Below, one piece after another: positions 11,338 through 23,087 of a DNA stretch of 64,000 bases. Source of the DNA: Labia minor (lineage: Eukaryota; Arthropoda; Insecta; Dermaptera; Spongiphoridae); NCBI GenBank assembly GCA_963082975.1, contig OY720345.1:29334611-29398610 (forward strand). The letters run 5' to 3'. The position numbers and the translations under genes are program-made. Position 1 is the first letter of the stretch; each line of letters starts with the position of its first letter. The notes under the pieces are model-generated. The model ran no database searches and was not told where the DNA came from. It saw only the letters and a program-made list of their open reading frames with translations.

Positions 11338-11573
11338 GGTGACCCAACGTCCCGTTTTTAGGTGCTCTGTCCCGGCGTCCCGAAAAATGTCTTCGCGACA
11401 GCCTATTGTCCCGTTTTTTTTAAACACTTAGTACATTTCGTACTTTTTTCAAAAATTTTTCAATTTGATTCTAAAAAAAAGGTAAAACGTATTCTGGACT
11501 AAGCTCTTAAACATTTCCGAATTTTTTCAATTTCAAAATGTCCCGATTTGGTGTTCTCAAAATATGGTCACCC
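11338..11573. mobile_element. Short inverted-repeat element with GGGTGACC ends
   Basis: Starts within TAGGGTGACCCAACGTCCCG and ends ATGGTCACCCTA. TCCCG motifs recur inside both ends. The exact sequence TACATATAAATAG occurs at 11325-11337 and again at 11574-11586, a 13-bp direct repeat that brackets the element. The termini resemble those of the 1.18-kb element at 18289-19468. Superfamily is uncertain: TA-flanked ends would suggest Tc1/mariner-pogo, but the flanking repeat is longer. Confidence 0.7.
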
Positions 11574-11677
11574 TACATATAAATAGATTTGCTTTAAATT
11601 AAAATATCTAAAAATGTTGGAGATTTATCAGTTTTTTAATCAATTTGTTTAAATTCCCTGAAATGTTTTCTATTATA

Positions 11678-12619
11678 CGAGGTTTGTTCAAAAGAAAAGA
11701 TGAATTTTGAATTATTTCGAAAAGTAATATCGATTTTGTCCCCTTCAAAGTAATTCACCTCAGTTATAATGGAGTTATGCCAGAGTTTCTTCCAATCGTC
11801 GAAGCACTTCTGAAATGCGCTTTTCGTTATGGCCATCAGCTCGTTCTTCGATTCCGACTTTATCTCATTAATTGCGGCAAAACGCTTTCCTTTCATTGGT
11901 CTTTTATGTTTAGGGCAGGGTAGCCGAGAGCGTAGGATACCAACTTTCCACGCAAGAAGTCGGCGTTCGATTCCAACTAAGAACAAAAATTTTCAATTTA
12001 ATTTAACATCAGCTGCCTCCGGCAAGCCCCACCATGGATGTCACCTTGTCGTGTTGGGGGGCTTCGACTTAACTAAGAACATCCACGTCTCGGAGATGAG
12101 ACTAGCAATCTACTCAAGAGACGCAAATCACAATTGCTCAAAGAACCACACACAGCCTCGAAAATTGGAATGATTAACACATTGACGACACGGCAACGAA
12201 CCTATTACGGCAAATGGGTTAAGATTCGCCGTAAAAATGGAACAAATACGTAGGAAGAGCCAACGCAGAAAGGCTCCTGAGAATATAGCCCGGGATGGAA
12301 GGCCAGCAACACAAGAGACCAAGCCACCGAAAAAATGGGCTGACTGCTGGGCGTACTCTTCCCAAAAAAGACCTGAGGATAGTGAAGAAGAACAGGCCTT
12401 AGGCCTATAATAGAAGAAGAAGAAGAAGAAGAATAAAAAAAGTTCCAGGGAGCCAAATCAGGTGAATATGGTGACTAACTTTTTCAGTTGTCAAAAACAA
12501 ACTACTAATTCAAAATGGCTGATACTGTCAACATATGTGTACCAACATAACAAAAAAATTTCGATAATCGAATGTACACAACCCGCGAAAATTCAAAATT
12601 CACCTTTGAACAAACCTCG
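11678..12619 (-). mobile_element. Mariner-type derivative carrying a SINE insertion
   Basis: Ends are CGAGGTTTGTTCAAAAG and its inverted counterpart CTTTGAACAAACCTCG, flanked by TA at 11676-11677 and 12620-12621. Both ends continue into TGAATTTTGAATT-like subterminal repeats. The minus strand at about 11730-11900 encodes the end of a mariner transposase: a segment reading KSAFQKCFDDWKKLWH and then VNYFEGDKIDI. The first two catalytic aspartate regions are deleted, and a SINE of about 530 bp occupies 11909-12441. A second, differently deleted copy is at 33577-34185. Confidence 0.8.
11909..12441 (+). repeat. SINE family 1 (tRNA-type head, (GAA)n tail)
   Basis: The head near 11912-11985 has an A-box-like TAGCCGAGAGCG and a B-box-like GGCGTTCGATTCC, the internal RNA polymerase III promoter arrangement of tRNA-derived SINEs. 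The body contains CAGCTGCCTCCGG. A LINE-like 3' segment ends GGCCTTAGGCCTATAATA and is followed by (GAA)n at about 12414-12434. The head and first body portion recur, minus strand, at 22695-23045. It interrupts the mariner sequence, which resumes at about 12442. Confidence 0.75.
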
Positions 12620-12621
12620 TA

Positions 12622-13774
12622 TGTACAATTTTGATTAAGATCCAATCTGTGAAACCATTAATAAAAAAATTTGAAATTGTGGATTCCTTTCAAATTATTT
12701 TAGAATTTGTTTATAAAGAACTAAAGTTTTGCAGCGTTCTCAAATCCATTTTGAAAATTCTGTCGTCAGTTTCTGCATTCGTTACTTCAGCTAAGAACGT
12801 GAGAAAACCACAATATAAACATTGAATAATTATTATTTATGGACTCCAAATAAAACAAGTAATATTTAATTTTGAATACGCGATGATAATATTAATTAAC
12901 AAAAATAGTTATAACTTCTTTAACCTAGTTAAAGTTAAGGTTAAATTATATTTTTCTCCATTCATAGTAGTAATAACATTCGCTCCGTAAAAACAACAGT
13001 AGTAATAAAGAAACAGTCTTGTAGTAAAACTGTTTGACGTCTCACTGTAATATCATATTAGGAATGAAATTTAAATAAAGAAAATAATCATATTATTTTG
13101 AAAGTATTTTTATATGTAAGCAGAAAATAATTTCCCAAATTTTAATTAATATTTTTTTTTCTCTAAATGCATTTTATTTTAAAGATGGAGAAGATTTATA
13201 TACAACTATAATATATGAAACGGCTTTCCTATAAATGTATAAATACTCGTACGTAAGTTAATAGCTAGGGATCCTACCTTTTATAACTTTAGTGGTTGTG
13301 GAGTTATGTCGTCGAAATGCTCTTCTACTCCAACTATCCTGCAAAAGAGAAATAGCCAACGTTAAGATTATTTTGTTCTTGGCACATACGAGAGAAAGAA
13401 GAAATATTGTTCTTTAGGGGAAAATCAATAAACAAAAGATGGCTTTCGGGTTGTAATATCATCCCACTCCCACGAGAGTAACCCATTCCCCCTCTTCTCT
13501 CCTTAATTCCCTTTAATTAAATTTATAGATCGAGATCTCAAAATGAATTATTGTCAAAGAAAACGTATCTTGTGAGAGGGATTTGTCGGTGATGGCCCAT
13601 CTATTCTATATTTCAAATTAGTAATTAAAATCATTTAGATATATTTGTCAAATTATTAATTAGTATAAGCAAGAAGATAAATAAATTTAAACATTTAAAA
13701 AAAAAAAATAGAGAAAACTTTTTTAGCATTAAAATATGAAAAAATAAAAAGAATATTATTTATTATTTAAGAAT
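12622..13774. other. Intergenic DNA, nothing firmly recognised
   Basis: A GC-richer stretch at about 13270-13610 has several short open frames and a pyrimidine-rich run (13465-13515) but no convincing exon. It could include a promoter or untranslated exon; I cannot show it. Confidence 0.4.
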
Positions 13775-14129
13775 GGTAATTATTCAGATAAACTCATTTT
13801 CGTGGATTTAGATAATACTTTACCAGTGGGTTCCTTTTGCATTCCAAATAAACTTTTCTTAAGAAATTTCTCCCGGCATCTTATAGTTTTCGAGATAAAA
13901 ATTATTGAAATTTGCATATAAATCCATTGATATTCTATTTAGCTGCCATGTTTTATCAATTGACCACCAGAGCGCGCCACTATTTTTCGGTTTTTATAAT
14001 AATTTTTATCTCGAAAACTATAAGACGCCGGGAAAAATTTCTTAAAAAAAGTTTATTTGGAATGCAAAAGGAACCCACTGGTAAAATATTTTCTAAATCC
14101 ACGAAAATGAGTTTATCTGAACAATTACC
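13775..14129. mobile_element. Fold-back (long inverted repeat) MITE, 355 bp
   Basis: Arms at 13775-13906 and 13999-14129 are near-perfect inverted repeats of about 131 bp around a 92-bp loop, beginning GGTAATTATTCAGATAAACT and ending with its inverse. I could not define a target duplication. An open frame across the right arm (13912-14184) is incidental. Confidence 0.8.
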
Positions 14130-15540
14130 TAATATTCTTTTACCAAAGGTCTTCTTAGTTCATTACTCGAAAACAAAGAAATGATAGTTTTATTATTATT
14201 ATTAGTCTATAAATATTATATTTTTAATGTTTAAATCATTCAAAAAATAAATATAATTAATGATGAATTAAACGATATGTCCAAGTGAATAAACATTGAT
14301 TGTTTTTGAAAATAAATAGCATAATTTTCCATGATATAATTCTATTCATTCAATTTTAATTTCAATTTGCACATAACAACAAAGAATATTAAAGATATAT
14401 GAGCATATCTACTTTAATCTTTAAAAAGTATATGGATTTTTTTTTTGTTACCAAAATTGGAATGAATCGCAAATCTAAATCCATCATCATTCTAAATTTG
14501 TATGAGATGAAGAGAATTTTTTAAAAGATTGAAAAGAGTGATTAAATGAGAGAAGTAATCTAAAGAAAAATAAAAGCATGAATATCAGTAAGAGAAGATA
14601 GTAGTTAACATCCTACATTACAAATATAGAGAAAGTGATAAGATTAGTAGACATGAAAAAAAAATTATTAAAGTAATATAAAAAATATAAATTATTTTAT
14701 TTAGAAAAAAAATTTAGAAAAAAATGATTTGATATTTATGAGGTTTCTGAGATCACATGTAATAAAAGCACAATATGTTTCCCCCCTCCTAAAGCTAACA
14801 AAAAGATAATAATATAATCGATGTTTATAAGTAAAGACTACATCATATTATGACATTAATGTCTCATAAATATTTCATCATTTCTGTTTGATGTCTTCGA
14901 GAAGATAAGCAATAAATCGTCGGATGTCATCGTTGAGATTTATCTTGGTCCTTTGTCATTTTGCACCTCCAACAGTCTCTTCACAATCACCCTATTCATT
15001 CCCTCCTACTAAAGCCCAATCCCCGGGGAGTCAATGGACGACTCAAGATGCTGATCCCTTTTAAAATCTATTGCTTGGAGTATATATTTTTTCTCTTCCC
15101 ATCGTTGTTTTTTTCAACCCTTATTTTTTATTTATCTCAATAAAATGAACTTTTTTTATAGGATCGTCATTGAAAAGGGCAACCAATTATAATTAAATCC
15201 TTTTTGAGACCTCATATTTATTTAATTTTATATTGTTTAGAATTTTTTAAAATAATCAAATACAATAGATTACACTTTCATTGAAGGGAGGTTTTATAAA
15301 TTTTTCCACGTTTGAGTCTTTTGAGTGTATAGTCAATTAATATGCACAATGAATACAGTAAGTTCACTGTTGTCCTAGCTGTGCCCCTTCGAAGAGGGTT
15401 TTAAGCTAAAGTCAGGTAATCTCCTATCTTAATATGTTATTATAACCTATAAATAAAATAACCTCTTTTGGTACAATAAATGTTTGTTTTCCAGTCAAAT
15501 AAAGGTTCGTTAGATTTTGCAGCATAATATTAACTAGATT
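14130..15540. other. AT-rich intergenic DNA, nothing recognised
   Basis: Slightly GC-richer around 14880-15065. No gene, repeat end or RNA motif that I can support. Confidence 0.5.
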
Positions 15541-16760
15541 CTCAGAGCGCCTTCGGCGTTCTTCGCACCTAGACCCCAAGTGGTACATAGCATTTGGTTG
15601 AAAGTAGTAAAAGGTTTTCATCCATTTTGTTTCAATCAGTATATTACATAAAACATTAATTTCTTTTTGTGTTCTTATTTAAAATATATTTTAATTTAAT
15701 CAGTAAATTAATTATATATGTTATTATTAATTATATATGAGAGCCCTCACACGCAAAGAAATTGAAACGCAAAAGTTTGAAAAATATTATAAGATATAAG
15801 AGGTTGGTTGAAAGTAGTAAAAGGTTTTCATCCATTTTGTTTCAATCAGTATATTACATAAAACATTAATTTCTTTTTGTGTTCTTATTTAAAATATATT
15901 TTAATTTAATCAGTAAATTAATTATATATGTTATTATTAATTACTAGCTGCTCAGAGCTCCTTCGTCGCTCTTCACATCTAGACGGGGGCTCCGCCCCCT
16001 GTACCCCCGAGTGGTACATAGTATTTGGTTGAAAGTAGTAAAAGGTTTTCATCCATTTTGTTTCAATCAATGTATAACATAAAACATTCATTTCTTATTG
16101 TGTGATTATTTAAAATATATTTTAATTTAATCAGTAAATTAATTATATATATTTTTATTGAATATGTTATAACTATCTACTCGAAAGTTCTTGGCAGCTA
16201 CAACCACATTTCTCCAAGTGTCCTTATCCTGAGCCTCTGTTCCATCTTTCTTACGTCATTCCCTGGTGTCCTCATCTTTGGCCCATAAATGCTGGGGAGA
16301 ATCCTATTCTCAAATACTCTGAATCCACTCTCATCTCCTAAGATCATAGACCATGTCTCACACTCATATAATACAACAGACAAAATAATTGTTTTATATA
16401 TTTTAATTTTCATTCCCTTTTATAATAATTTTGATGAGATAAGCCTCTTTACTGCATGATAACAGGCGTTTTCCGATTGCAACTTCGATTTAAATTCTTC
16501 TCAAATATTATTATCCTTCGTGATTACATTCAATTTTTCTACATATTAAAATTCTACATTTTGTATGTTAATACTGCTCCTGTTTGTTTCTAAATATATT
16601 TATTTATCATTATTAATTTCAAACCTCATCTCTTTTCCTACCTCGATTAATCTGTAATTGCAATTGCCGAATCTCCTATTATATTTAAGTCGTCTGGGTC
16701 ACCTAATATTTTACAATTATTTCCGCATCTTACTCTTTCTTTACTACCTTCAAGATATAT
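15541..16760 (-). mobile_element. LINE 3' region with a triplicated 3' UTR module
   Basis: Read on the minus strand, about 16760-16190 is a decayed reverse transcriptase C-terminus. A D-P-D-D-L-N-I-I-G box near 16690-16725 corresponds to the RT YADD motif, followed by a frame (16198-16413) reading KIYKTIILSVVLYECETWS and RVFENRILPSIYGPK. Then come three copies of an AT-rich 3' UTR module of about 140 bp (16020-16165, 15802-15945, 15590-15735). A two-hairpin tail (15955-16012) separates the first two. An unrelated segment of about 65 bp (15739-15806) separates the second and third. A shortened hairpin tail (15543-15577) ends the array. Confidence 0.7.
15739..15806. repeat. Short repeat shared with 17811-17876
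   Basis: Begins GAGAGCCCTCACACGCAAAG and runs nearly identically for about 65 bp at both sites. At 17811 it adjoins the repeat shared with 7115-7190. Confidence 0.7.
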
Positions 16761-17699
16761 TTTAAGATCAAAATTTGAAAAGGTTTATCCGGATCTATTG
16801 AGTCATGCGTAGGTTTTACTAAAGTCTACAAATAATTAGTGAACAGAGATATTGAATTCGCGGTTTTTTTAATATCTGTCATAATGAAAATATCTTAATT
16901 AATGTTGATCGATTTGGCATGAACCCGCAATGATATCGTCTAATATTTCCTCCGCCTATAGTTTATAAGTATTGTATATGTTATAATAGAGTATAATATT
17001 TCTTGATCATTTCATTTTGATATTTTAATTTCATTGCTTGATTTTTATTGAATATTTTTAATTATAATAAAATTTTAGAAAATGCAAAGTTAGAGACTTG
17101 AGACAATTTATAAAAATTAACGGTATAAAAGTATTGATAAAACTAAAGATAAATTAACAATATATACATTCATTAATAGTATTAATTTAAATTAATGGAT
17201 TTATTTGATTTTTTATTATTAAGTTCATTTATTAATTTTTTTAGATCATAGTTTATTCCCTCCCTTAAAATAAAAGAAGTATTCAAATATAGAAAGAATA
17301 AATACAAAATAATTTAAGTTAAATATGATTTAAATATTTTATTATATTAATTAAAATGAGAACTTTTAGAATAAATTATTTAATTGAAATGATATTTGAA
17401 TATTAGAATTTAAAATAAAAAGTTAAATATTATAATAATTCTTTGATTGCTAGTTATATACATTGTGTAAAATGAGTCCGCCAGTCAGTGGGCCACGCCT
17501 GGCTCTTGAATGAACAACACGGAGAACTATATAAACTTTAAAAAATTAAATTCTGCGGTTATTGATTAGAATTAGATATTAATAAAATCTATAGCCTATG
17601 TTACCATAGAGATATATAAGAATATTGTGATGTAATTTCATAGAAATCGTTTCTTATTTTTTGATGTTCATAATTCTAAATTACCGGTAAAGTGTCGGT
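16761..17699. other. AT-rich intergenic DNA
   Basis: The first 150 bases may still belong to the decayed LINE. A short GC-rich patch at 17471-17530 is not recognised. Confidence 0.4.
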
Positions 17700-18286
17700 T
17701 AAGTAGGAAATTTCTTTTTTGTTTGTTTCTATGACAGCAAAAAAGTAAACAAATTACATACATATATATATACATACATACAAACACTCTCCTTTATATA
17801 TATAGATATATGAGAGCCCTCACACGCAAAGAAATTGAAACGCAAAAGTTTGAAAAATATTATAAGATATAAGAGGCACTGGATGTGACGTCACAAATGA
17901 CGTCAAAAATAATGAAAAGTAAGAAAAAAAATTATTTTTTCACTTTTCTCAAAAAGAATTTATTGTTTTCGAATGAATTTCACGCTATTAATAGATTAGC
18001 CCTAAGGCTATTAAATGGCATTGGAATGGCCCAAATCGCATAAGTCGTTTAGAAGGAGTATGTGATATAACTGTCCTTTAAATATATAAATATATGTCAA
18101 AATTATTAATTTGTAACTAATTTCATATAGTTACACACATCACATACATACAACAGAAATTATTTATATTGATAAAATAGATTAAAATTACTGAGTTTAT
18201 TTTTGATATCAAATAACTGTTATTCATGTTTTATTGGTAAATTTTAAATTAATTGTTTAAGAATAATTATTTTTTGAAATTGTAAG
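17700..18286. repeat. Composite of dispersed repeat fragments
   Basis: About 17725-17810 is the inverted counterpart of 7115-7190, and 17811-17876 repeats 15739-15806. The following GACGTCACAAATGACGTCA (17887-17905) is a palindromic CRE-like pair. The later part is not recognised. Confidence 0.5.
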
Positions 18287-18288
18287 TA

Positions 18289-19468
18289 GGGTGACCCAGC
18301 CAGTAGTTGAACACCTTCCAGTAGTTGAACAAATTACCAAAAATCCGCCAAAATCTCAAGAAGAAACAAGCTTGGATCGTGAAATTTTATTTTATTTTTA
18401 AGTTGTTATGTTGTCACAACAGAAACACCTATCGTCTGCTGCACGTGACTTAAGTACTCAGAGATATTATTTTTTTTCTCAAATGAAATGCTTGTTTTTG
18501 CATTCACGACTAGTCTACTGAAAATACGGTAAGTAAAAGTAATCCACGTGCATCCTAGTCATTTTTAGAGATATTTTTACCGAATTGGTCTTAAATTAAA
18601 GCTAAAGGACTACATTTTGAAGCATGATATTAAGGTATAGATATTTTTTATTTTTTAGAGCTCTAAACTGACTGTTCAACTAATGGTACTGTTAAAATGC
18701 ACAAATTCCAGTAAATGAACAGTGGTGAACGTTGCCCGCCATCGAAGATCACCAGACTGTGAATGTTCAATCCCTCTTATACCTTGAATCCCTCTTCCAC
18801 AAGGGTAGGCCTGAAGAATTTAGAAAAGTGCAGGGGAGGAGTGGGAGGGTAATATTGAGGCCCGTGAAGTGTTTTGTTTTGGAAAAGGCTTCGGAGCAAA
18901 ACCAGGAATCTGTATGCAGTACCGGAACTCGACTCCCAAAGCAATTTGGTATCAAAAGTTTAAAAAATTTTAAAAATATTTTTAATTTTGTATCTTATAT
19001 GTATATTGCCGATTGGTGTTTGTTTGAAATAAATAAATAAATGTATTATTGTTATTATTATTATTATAATTTAAACATTGAGCATTGTTTGGAATGTGAA
19101 TCAGCCTTGTATTGTGTTATGAGTGCTCAAGCTATAGGCCTAGATATTTGTTAAGTCGTTTTGGATGTCTAGCTAAACTTAAAATAAAAAAAAACTATGA
19201 AATAACGGGTGTTCAATTACTGGAATATCGAGCGTTCAGAAACTGGACATGTCTGTTCAACCACTGGGAAAAAATCATAAAAAATGTTGTGAATTTTTTT
19301 TAGCTTTTTATTTTTCAGTTAAGCACTGTTTAATATTTTTTTTAATAACTACAGTAATAAAGCTTTGTTAAAAATCCATTAGCTTAGTTTTACAGCTAAT
19401 AGTATAGAACTTACATCAGGATCCGTGGTAAACTGGCTTTATTTGTTCAACTACTGGCTGGGTCACCC
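18289..19468. mobile_element. TA-flanked inverted-repeat transposon, 1.18 kb
   Basis: Starts GGGTGACCCAGCCAGTAGTT and ends with its inverse (AACTACTGGCTGGGTCACCC), giving perfect terminal inverted repeats of about 25 bp. Flanking TA lies at 18287-18288 and 19469-19470. The interior repeats the motif CCAGTAGTTGAAC, or variants, on both strands at several places. A 102-codon frame (18732-19040) has no recognisable domain. The TA flank suggests the Tc1/mariner/pogo group. The terminal GGGTGACC is shared with 11338-11573. Confidence 0.8.
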
Positions 19469-19470
19469 TA

Positions 19471-20315
19471 CGATCAGAGTGCGACCTGGATCATAGTCCC
19501 GGTTTTGTATTAACTACTGGCTGTCAGTCGGCACTGGACGCTCGAACATTGCAGTCGCTTGATAACGATTGCAGAAAGAGCGATCGAACTGTTGTGTATT
19601 TTTTGTGTTTGAAATAAATTTACAATAAAATATTAATATGTGATATTATTTAAAAAATTCTCTTATAAATATTTGTTTTTTAATTTTTTTAATAATATAT
19701 ATATTTAAATGTAAAGTTGAATTTTAAAAATTAATAATTTTAAAAACTAATAATGAGCTAACTAAGAGAATTATTTAAAAAGAATATTTAATTAAAATAT
19801 CAATATATCCATTTACTTTAGGTAAGGAAATACTGCAGTGAGAGGGATTGGGGGAGGATGCTGAGGAAGATATTTATCGTTAGTAACGCCCTTTAATATC
19901 AATCTATGATGCAGCCTTCATATATTGATGGATAGATTAGATTAGATGAGATGGTGATTTTCCTAAATCAATTATTCTATCTTAAATTATTGCCATATCT
20001 ATCAAATATGTATATACTCGTATATCCTTTCAATTTAGAGTGAAGTATCAATCAGGTGGAAATGGATATTCGTTGGAAATTTATGAAATTTCAAAATTTA
20101 TTTGAAATTTATTTGAGATATAGTTATGAGGAGTTAGAAAGTAATAAATAAAACATAAAAGTAAATATTTTGTTTTAGATTTATATATTAAAAAAAAAAA
20201 AATTATAATGCGAAAAGAGTGAAAAAAAATATAATTGTTTTTTTTTTAAATTACTTACAATAAGAAAAACAAAGAAATAAAGTTCATTGTTTTAATGTAT
20301 TATATATGTATACTA
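19471..20315. other. Intergenic DNA, nothing recognised
   Basis: GC-richer at 19470-19600, then AT-rich. No supported feature. Confidence 0.5.
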
Positions 20316-20930
20316 GATGTTCCGAGCGCCTTCGGCGCTCTTCACACCTAGACGGGGGCTCCGCCCCCTGTACCCCCGAGTGATACATAGTATTTGATTG
20401 AAAGTAGTAAAAGGTTTTCATCCATTTTGTTTCAATCAGTGTATTACATAAAACATTCATTTCTATTTGTTTTCTTATTTAAAATATATTTTAATTTAAT
20501 CAGTAAATTAATTATATATATTATTATTGTATATGGTATATCTATCTATCTATATGGCTCAAAGATACTCGAAAGTTCTTGGCCGCAACAACCACATTTC
20601 TCCAAGTGTCCCTATCCTGAGCCCTTGTCCCTTCTCTCTTACGTCCATTCCTACTCGTCTTCCAAGCGGACGTTTTCCAATTGGTCTCCCCACCAATATC
20701 TTTTTCCTCTCCCATTCTAGCCACGTCCCCTGCCTATCGCAGCTTTTTCGCTTTTATAACCCTAACTATTTTTGAAGATGCATAGAGGTCATGCAATTCC
20801 TCGTTATGCAGTCTCCGCCATTCCCCGTTGACCTCATCTTTCTTTGGCCAATAAATGCTTGGAAGAATCCTATTCTCAAATACTCTGAATCTACTCTCAT
20901 CTCACATGATTTTACTATTTTTTCAGATTA
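20316..20930 (-). mobile_element. LINE 3' fragment, hairpin-tailed family
   Basis: Minus-strand copy related to 15946-16760 and 7225-8066. The plus-strand left end contains GAGCGCC-TTC-GGCGCTC (20324-20340) and GGGGGC-TCC-GCCCCC (20354-20368), then the AT-rich 3' UTR module (20385-20530). The rest is the end of the LINE polyprotein, where the minus strand reads KREGTRAQDRDTWRNVVVAA (20542-20640). Frameshifts break the frame. Confidence 0.7.
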
Positions 20931-22507
20931 GACTTTTTTAAAAGAATTCAAAATTGATGTTTCTCTTTCTTCCTTAAAATTACATTTACTATAAATAGTT
21001 TCAAATATTTACTCTGTTTTTGTTTTTTTATTTGAGTTCAGTGAAGGAGAATATTTTAAATGTAGGCCTTAGGCATTTACCAAGAAGAAGAATAGTACAA
21101 TCGGTTGATTTTTAGAATAAGCCGTTTTTTTTCGGAATCGAGAAAAATCTTTAAACGTAATCACATGAATAAATGAAAACAACATTTGAATAAAGCTATA
21201 ATAACATCGAAGACATTCAAGTGACGTTTATAAAAATGGATAAACAACTAAGAAAAGTAAAATAGAATAATTCAATTGAAAAATTTAGATTATTTTGCAA
21301 CGTGTACAAAAATGAGTTTTTATTTTTAATTAATAGTCAAGTATTATTATATAACTAATCTATTTTTTTTATTTTCCAGTGATATATCTACTATAAAATA
21401 CATAAAAGAAAAGTATAATAATTTAATATTAAATAATAATTATATGTAGGTATTATTTTAAAAAAAAATATTCGAATAAATTATATATATAATATATAGC
21501 TATATATATATGTAATTTCTATTTTTATTTGCATTATCTTTTATTTAATTAATTTTTGTTCAGTTCCAATAGGTCGTTATATATAAAATTCGATATTAAT
21601 GGTCATGATAATGATTATCACTTTGGTATCTTCTCTTAATGCATAATTTTATTGAGAAAAATATAACTAACGAATTTTTTAATGAAAATTTTTTTAAAAT
21701 AATCTTTCGTTTTATTGTTTGTTAGGTAAAGATGTGTGATGCCAGATGATAAGCTATAAAAGTTTGTGCCTTCATAAATTTACTTTATTATACCTGTTGA
21801 CATTTGCTTGTTATATTCTATATCTTTACCTGTCCTTCGGTCCTCGACTTATGTCAAAGGGTTTTTCTCTTAAAGGAGTTTTTAAGCCACTTTTTTGTCT
21901 ATTAAAGCTTCTATTTCTATGACCAGTGAAAATCCAACTCAGGTACCAGAAGGCTTAATTTGAATGAATGTTTTTGACAAAAGAATAATCTTTTTTTCCT
22001 TTTATTTGACAAGGTGAATCAGCTCGGTTCAAAAATATAGTACATATATATTAATACTATCTCTTTGAAAAATATAAATTAGAAATTTACAATGGACTAT
22101 TTTGATAATAATTTGTGTTATTATTGCTCTCCTTGACGGGATTTCCCTCATCAGAATAAAAATATTGACGCATGACAAGCCTATACTTAGAATAGCTATT
22201 CAATTTATTATAATGATTAATATATAATTTTAATAATGATTAAAATTCAATTTTAAATAAAAATATAAAAATTCAAAAGTCTAGTGCATTTATCATTGAT
22301 AAATAAAATAGATGACTAGCGAACGAGAAAGAGATAGAGAGAGACAGAGACAGAGAAAATAGGAGGAGGAAGAGGAGAACATTATTTACAATAAGATAAT
22401 CTCGTTTTGTAATTTATTAAATCCACAGAGCAGACTGAAAATCGATCAGTCCCTTGTGAATCAGGCGTTTGGTTTTATTTCAAAGAGAAATCCAAAAAAA
22501 AAAAACA
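20931..22507. other. 5' flank of the pacifastin-type gene
   Basis: Mostly AT-rich. It holds a GGCCTTAGGC...AAGAAGAAGAA motif near 21064-21097, like the tail of SINE family 1, and a GA-rich simple repeat at 22325-22378. The stretch from about 22410 to 22507 is probably promoter and 5' UTR of the gene starting at 22508. I could not define a TATA box or start site reliably. Confidence 0.4.
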
Positions 22508-22553
22508 ATGAACAATTATTTTTTAGGAATTGCCTGTTTATTTGTATCCATTG
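22508..22553 (+). CDS. Exon 1: signal peptide of the pacifastin-type gene
   Basis: ATG at 22508 opens MNNYFLGIACLFVSI, a short hydrophobic leader. The donor is G|GTAAGT at 22553/22554, phase 1. Joined to exon 2 it reads on into G-F-C-Y-G-C, so signal cleavage probably falls around the exon junction. Confidence 0.75.
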
Positions 22554-22663
22554 GTAAGTTTTTAATTTTAATCTTTTTTTTACTTAATTATGTGGGTTTA
22601 CATATTAAATAAAAAATTATCAAATTTTATATTATACCTATATTCTCATAGGATATTAAGGTA

Positions 22664-22694
<31 letters not shown>

Positions 22695-23045
22695 TGCGTT
22701 TGGACCATCTAGGATCACGCAAGGCTCCCATATACAAGGGTATTGATGTTAAGTGGGCCCATATATGAATGTTCTTTAGGTGTTAACTTCATTTTTCTCT
22801 TCTTTTTGTGTGCTCGTGAAGATCCGGATCCTCCAGGTGACGGGTAGATTGGGTACCACCTGGAGTTATTCTCATCACGATCCATTGTTGCTTATGGATG
22901 CTTGTTTTTGAAGTAGTCCTGCTGGTGCAGAGTTGTATAGAACCAGGGCTTGTCGGTTCCTGGAGCCGGAGGCAGCTGGTGTTAAATTGAATTTATTAGA
23001 AAAATCCGTTCTTGGTTAGAATCGAACGCCGACTTCTTGTGTAGA
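22695..23045 (-). repeat. SINE family 1, minus-strand copy
   Basis: The reverse complement contains AAGAAGTCGGCGTTCGATTC (B-box region), then TTTAACACCAGCTGCCTCCG, matching the SINE at 11909-12441. The 3' tail side adjoins (ATT)n at 22663-22694 on the plus strand. The 3' half differs from the other copy. Confidence 0.7.
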
Positions 23046-23087
23046 AGGTATATATATATATATGTAAGTGTATGAGTGGAATAAATA

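Noticed and set aside
11912-11985. Second tRNA-like sequence
   Set aside because: Head of SINE family 1, inserted inside a mariner element.
18732-19040. 102-codon frame as a host gene
   Set aside because: Lies wholly within a transposon with perfect termini and ends in AT-rich sequence; no domain recognised.
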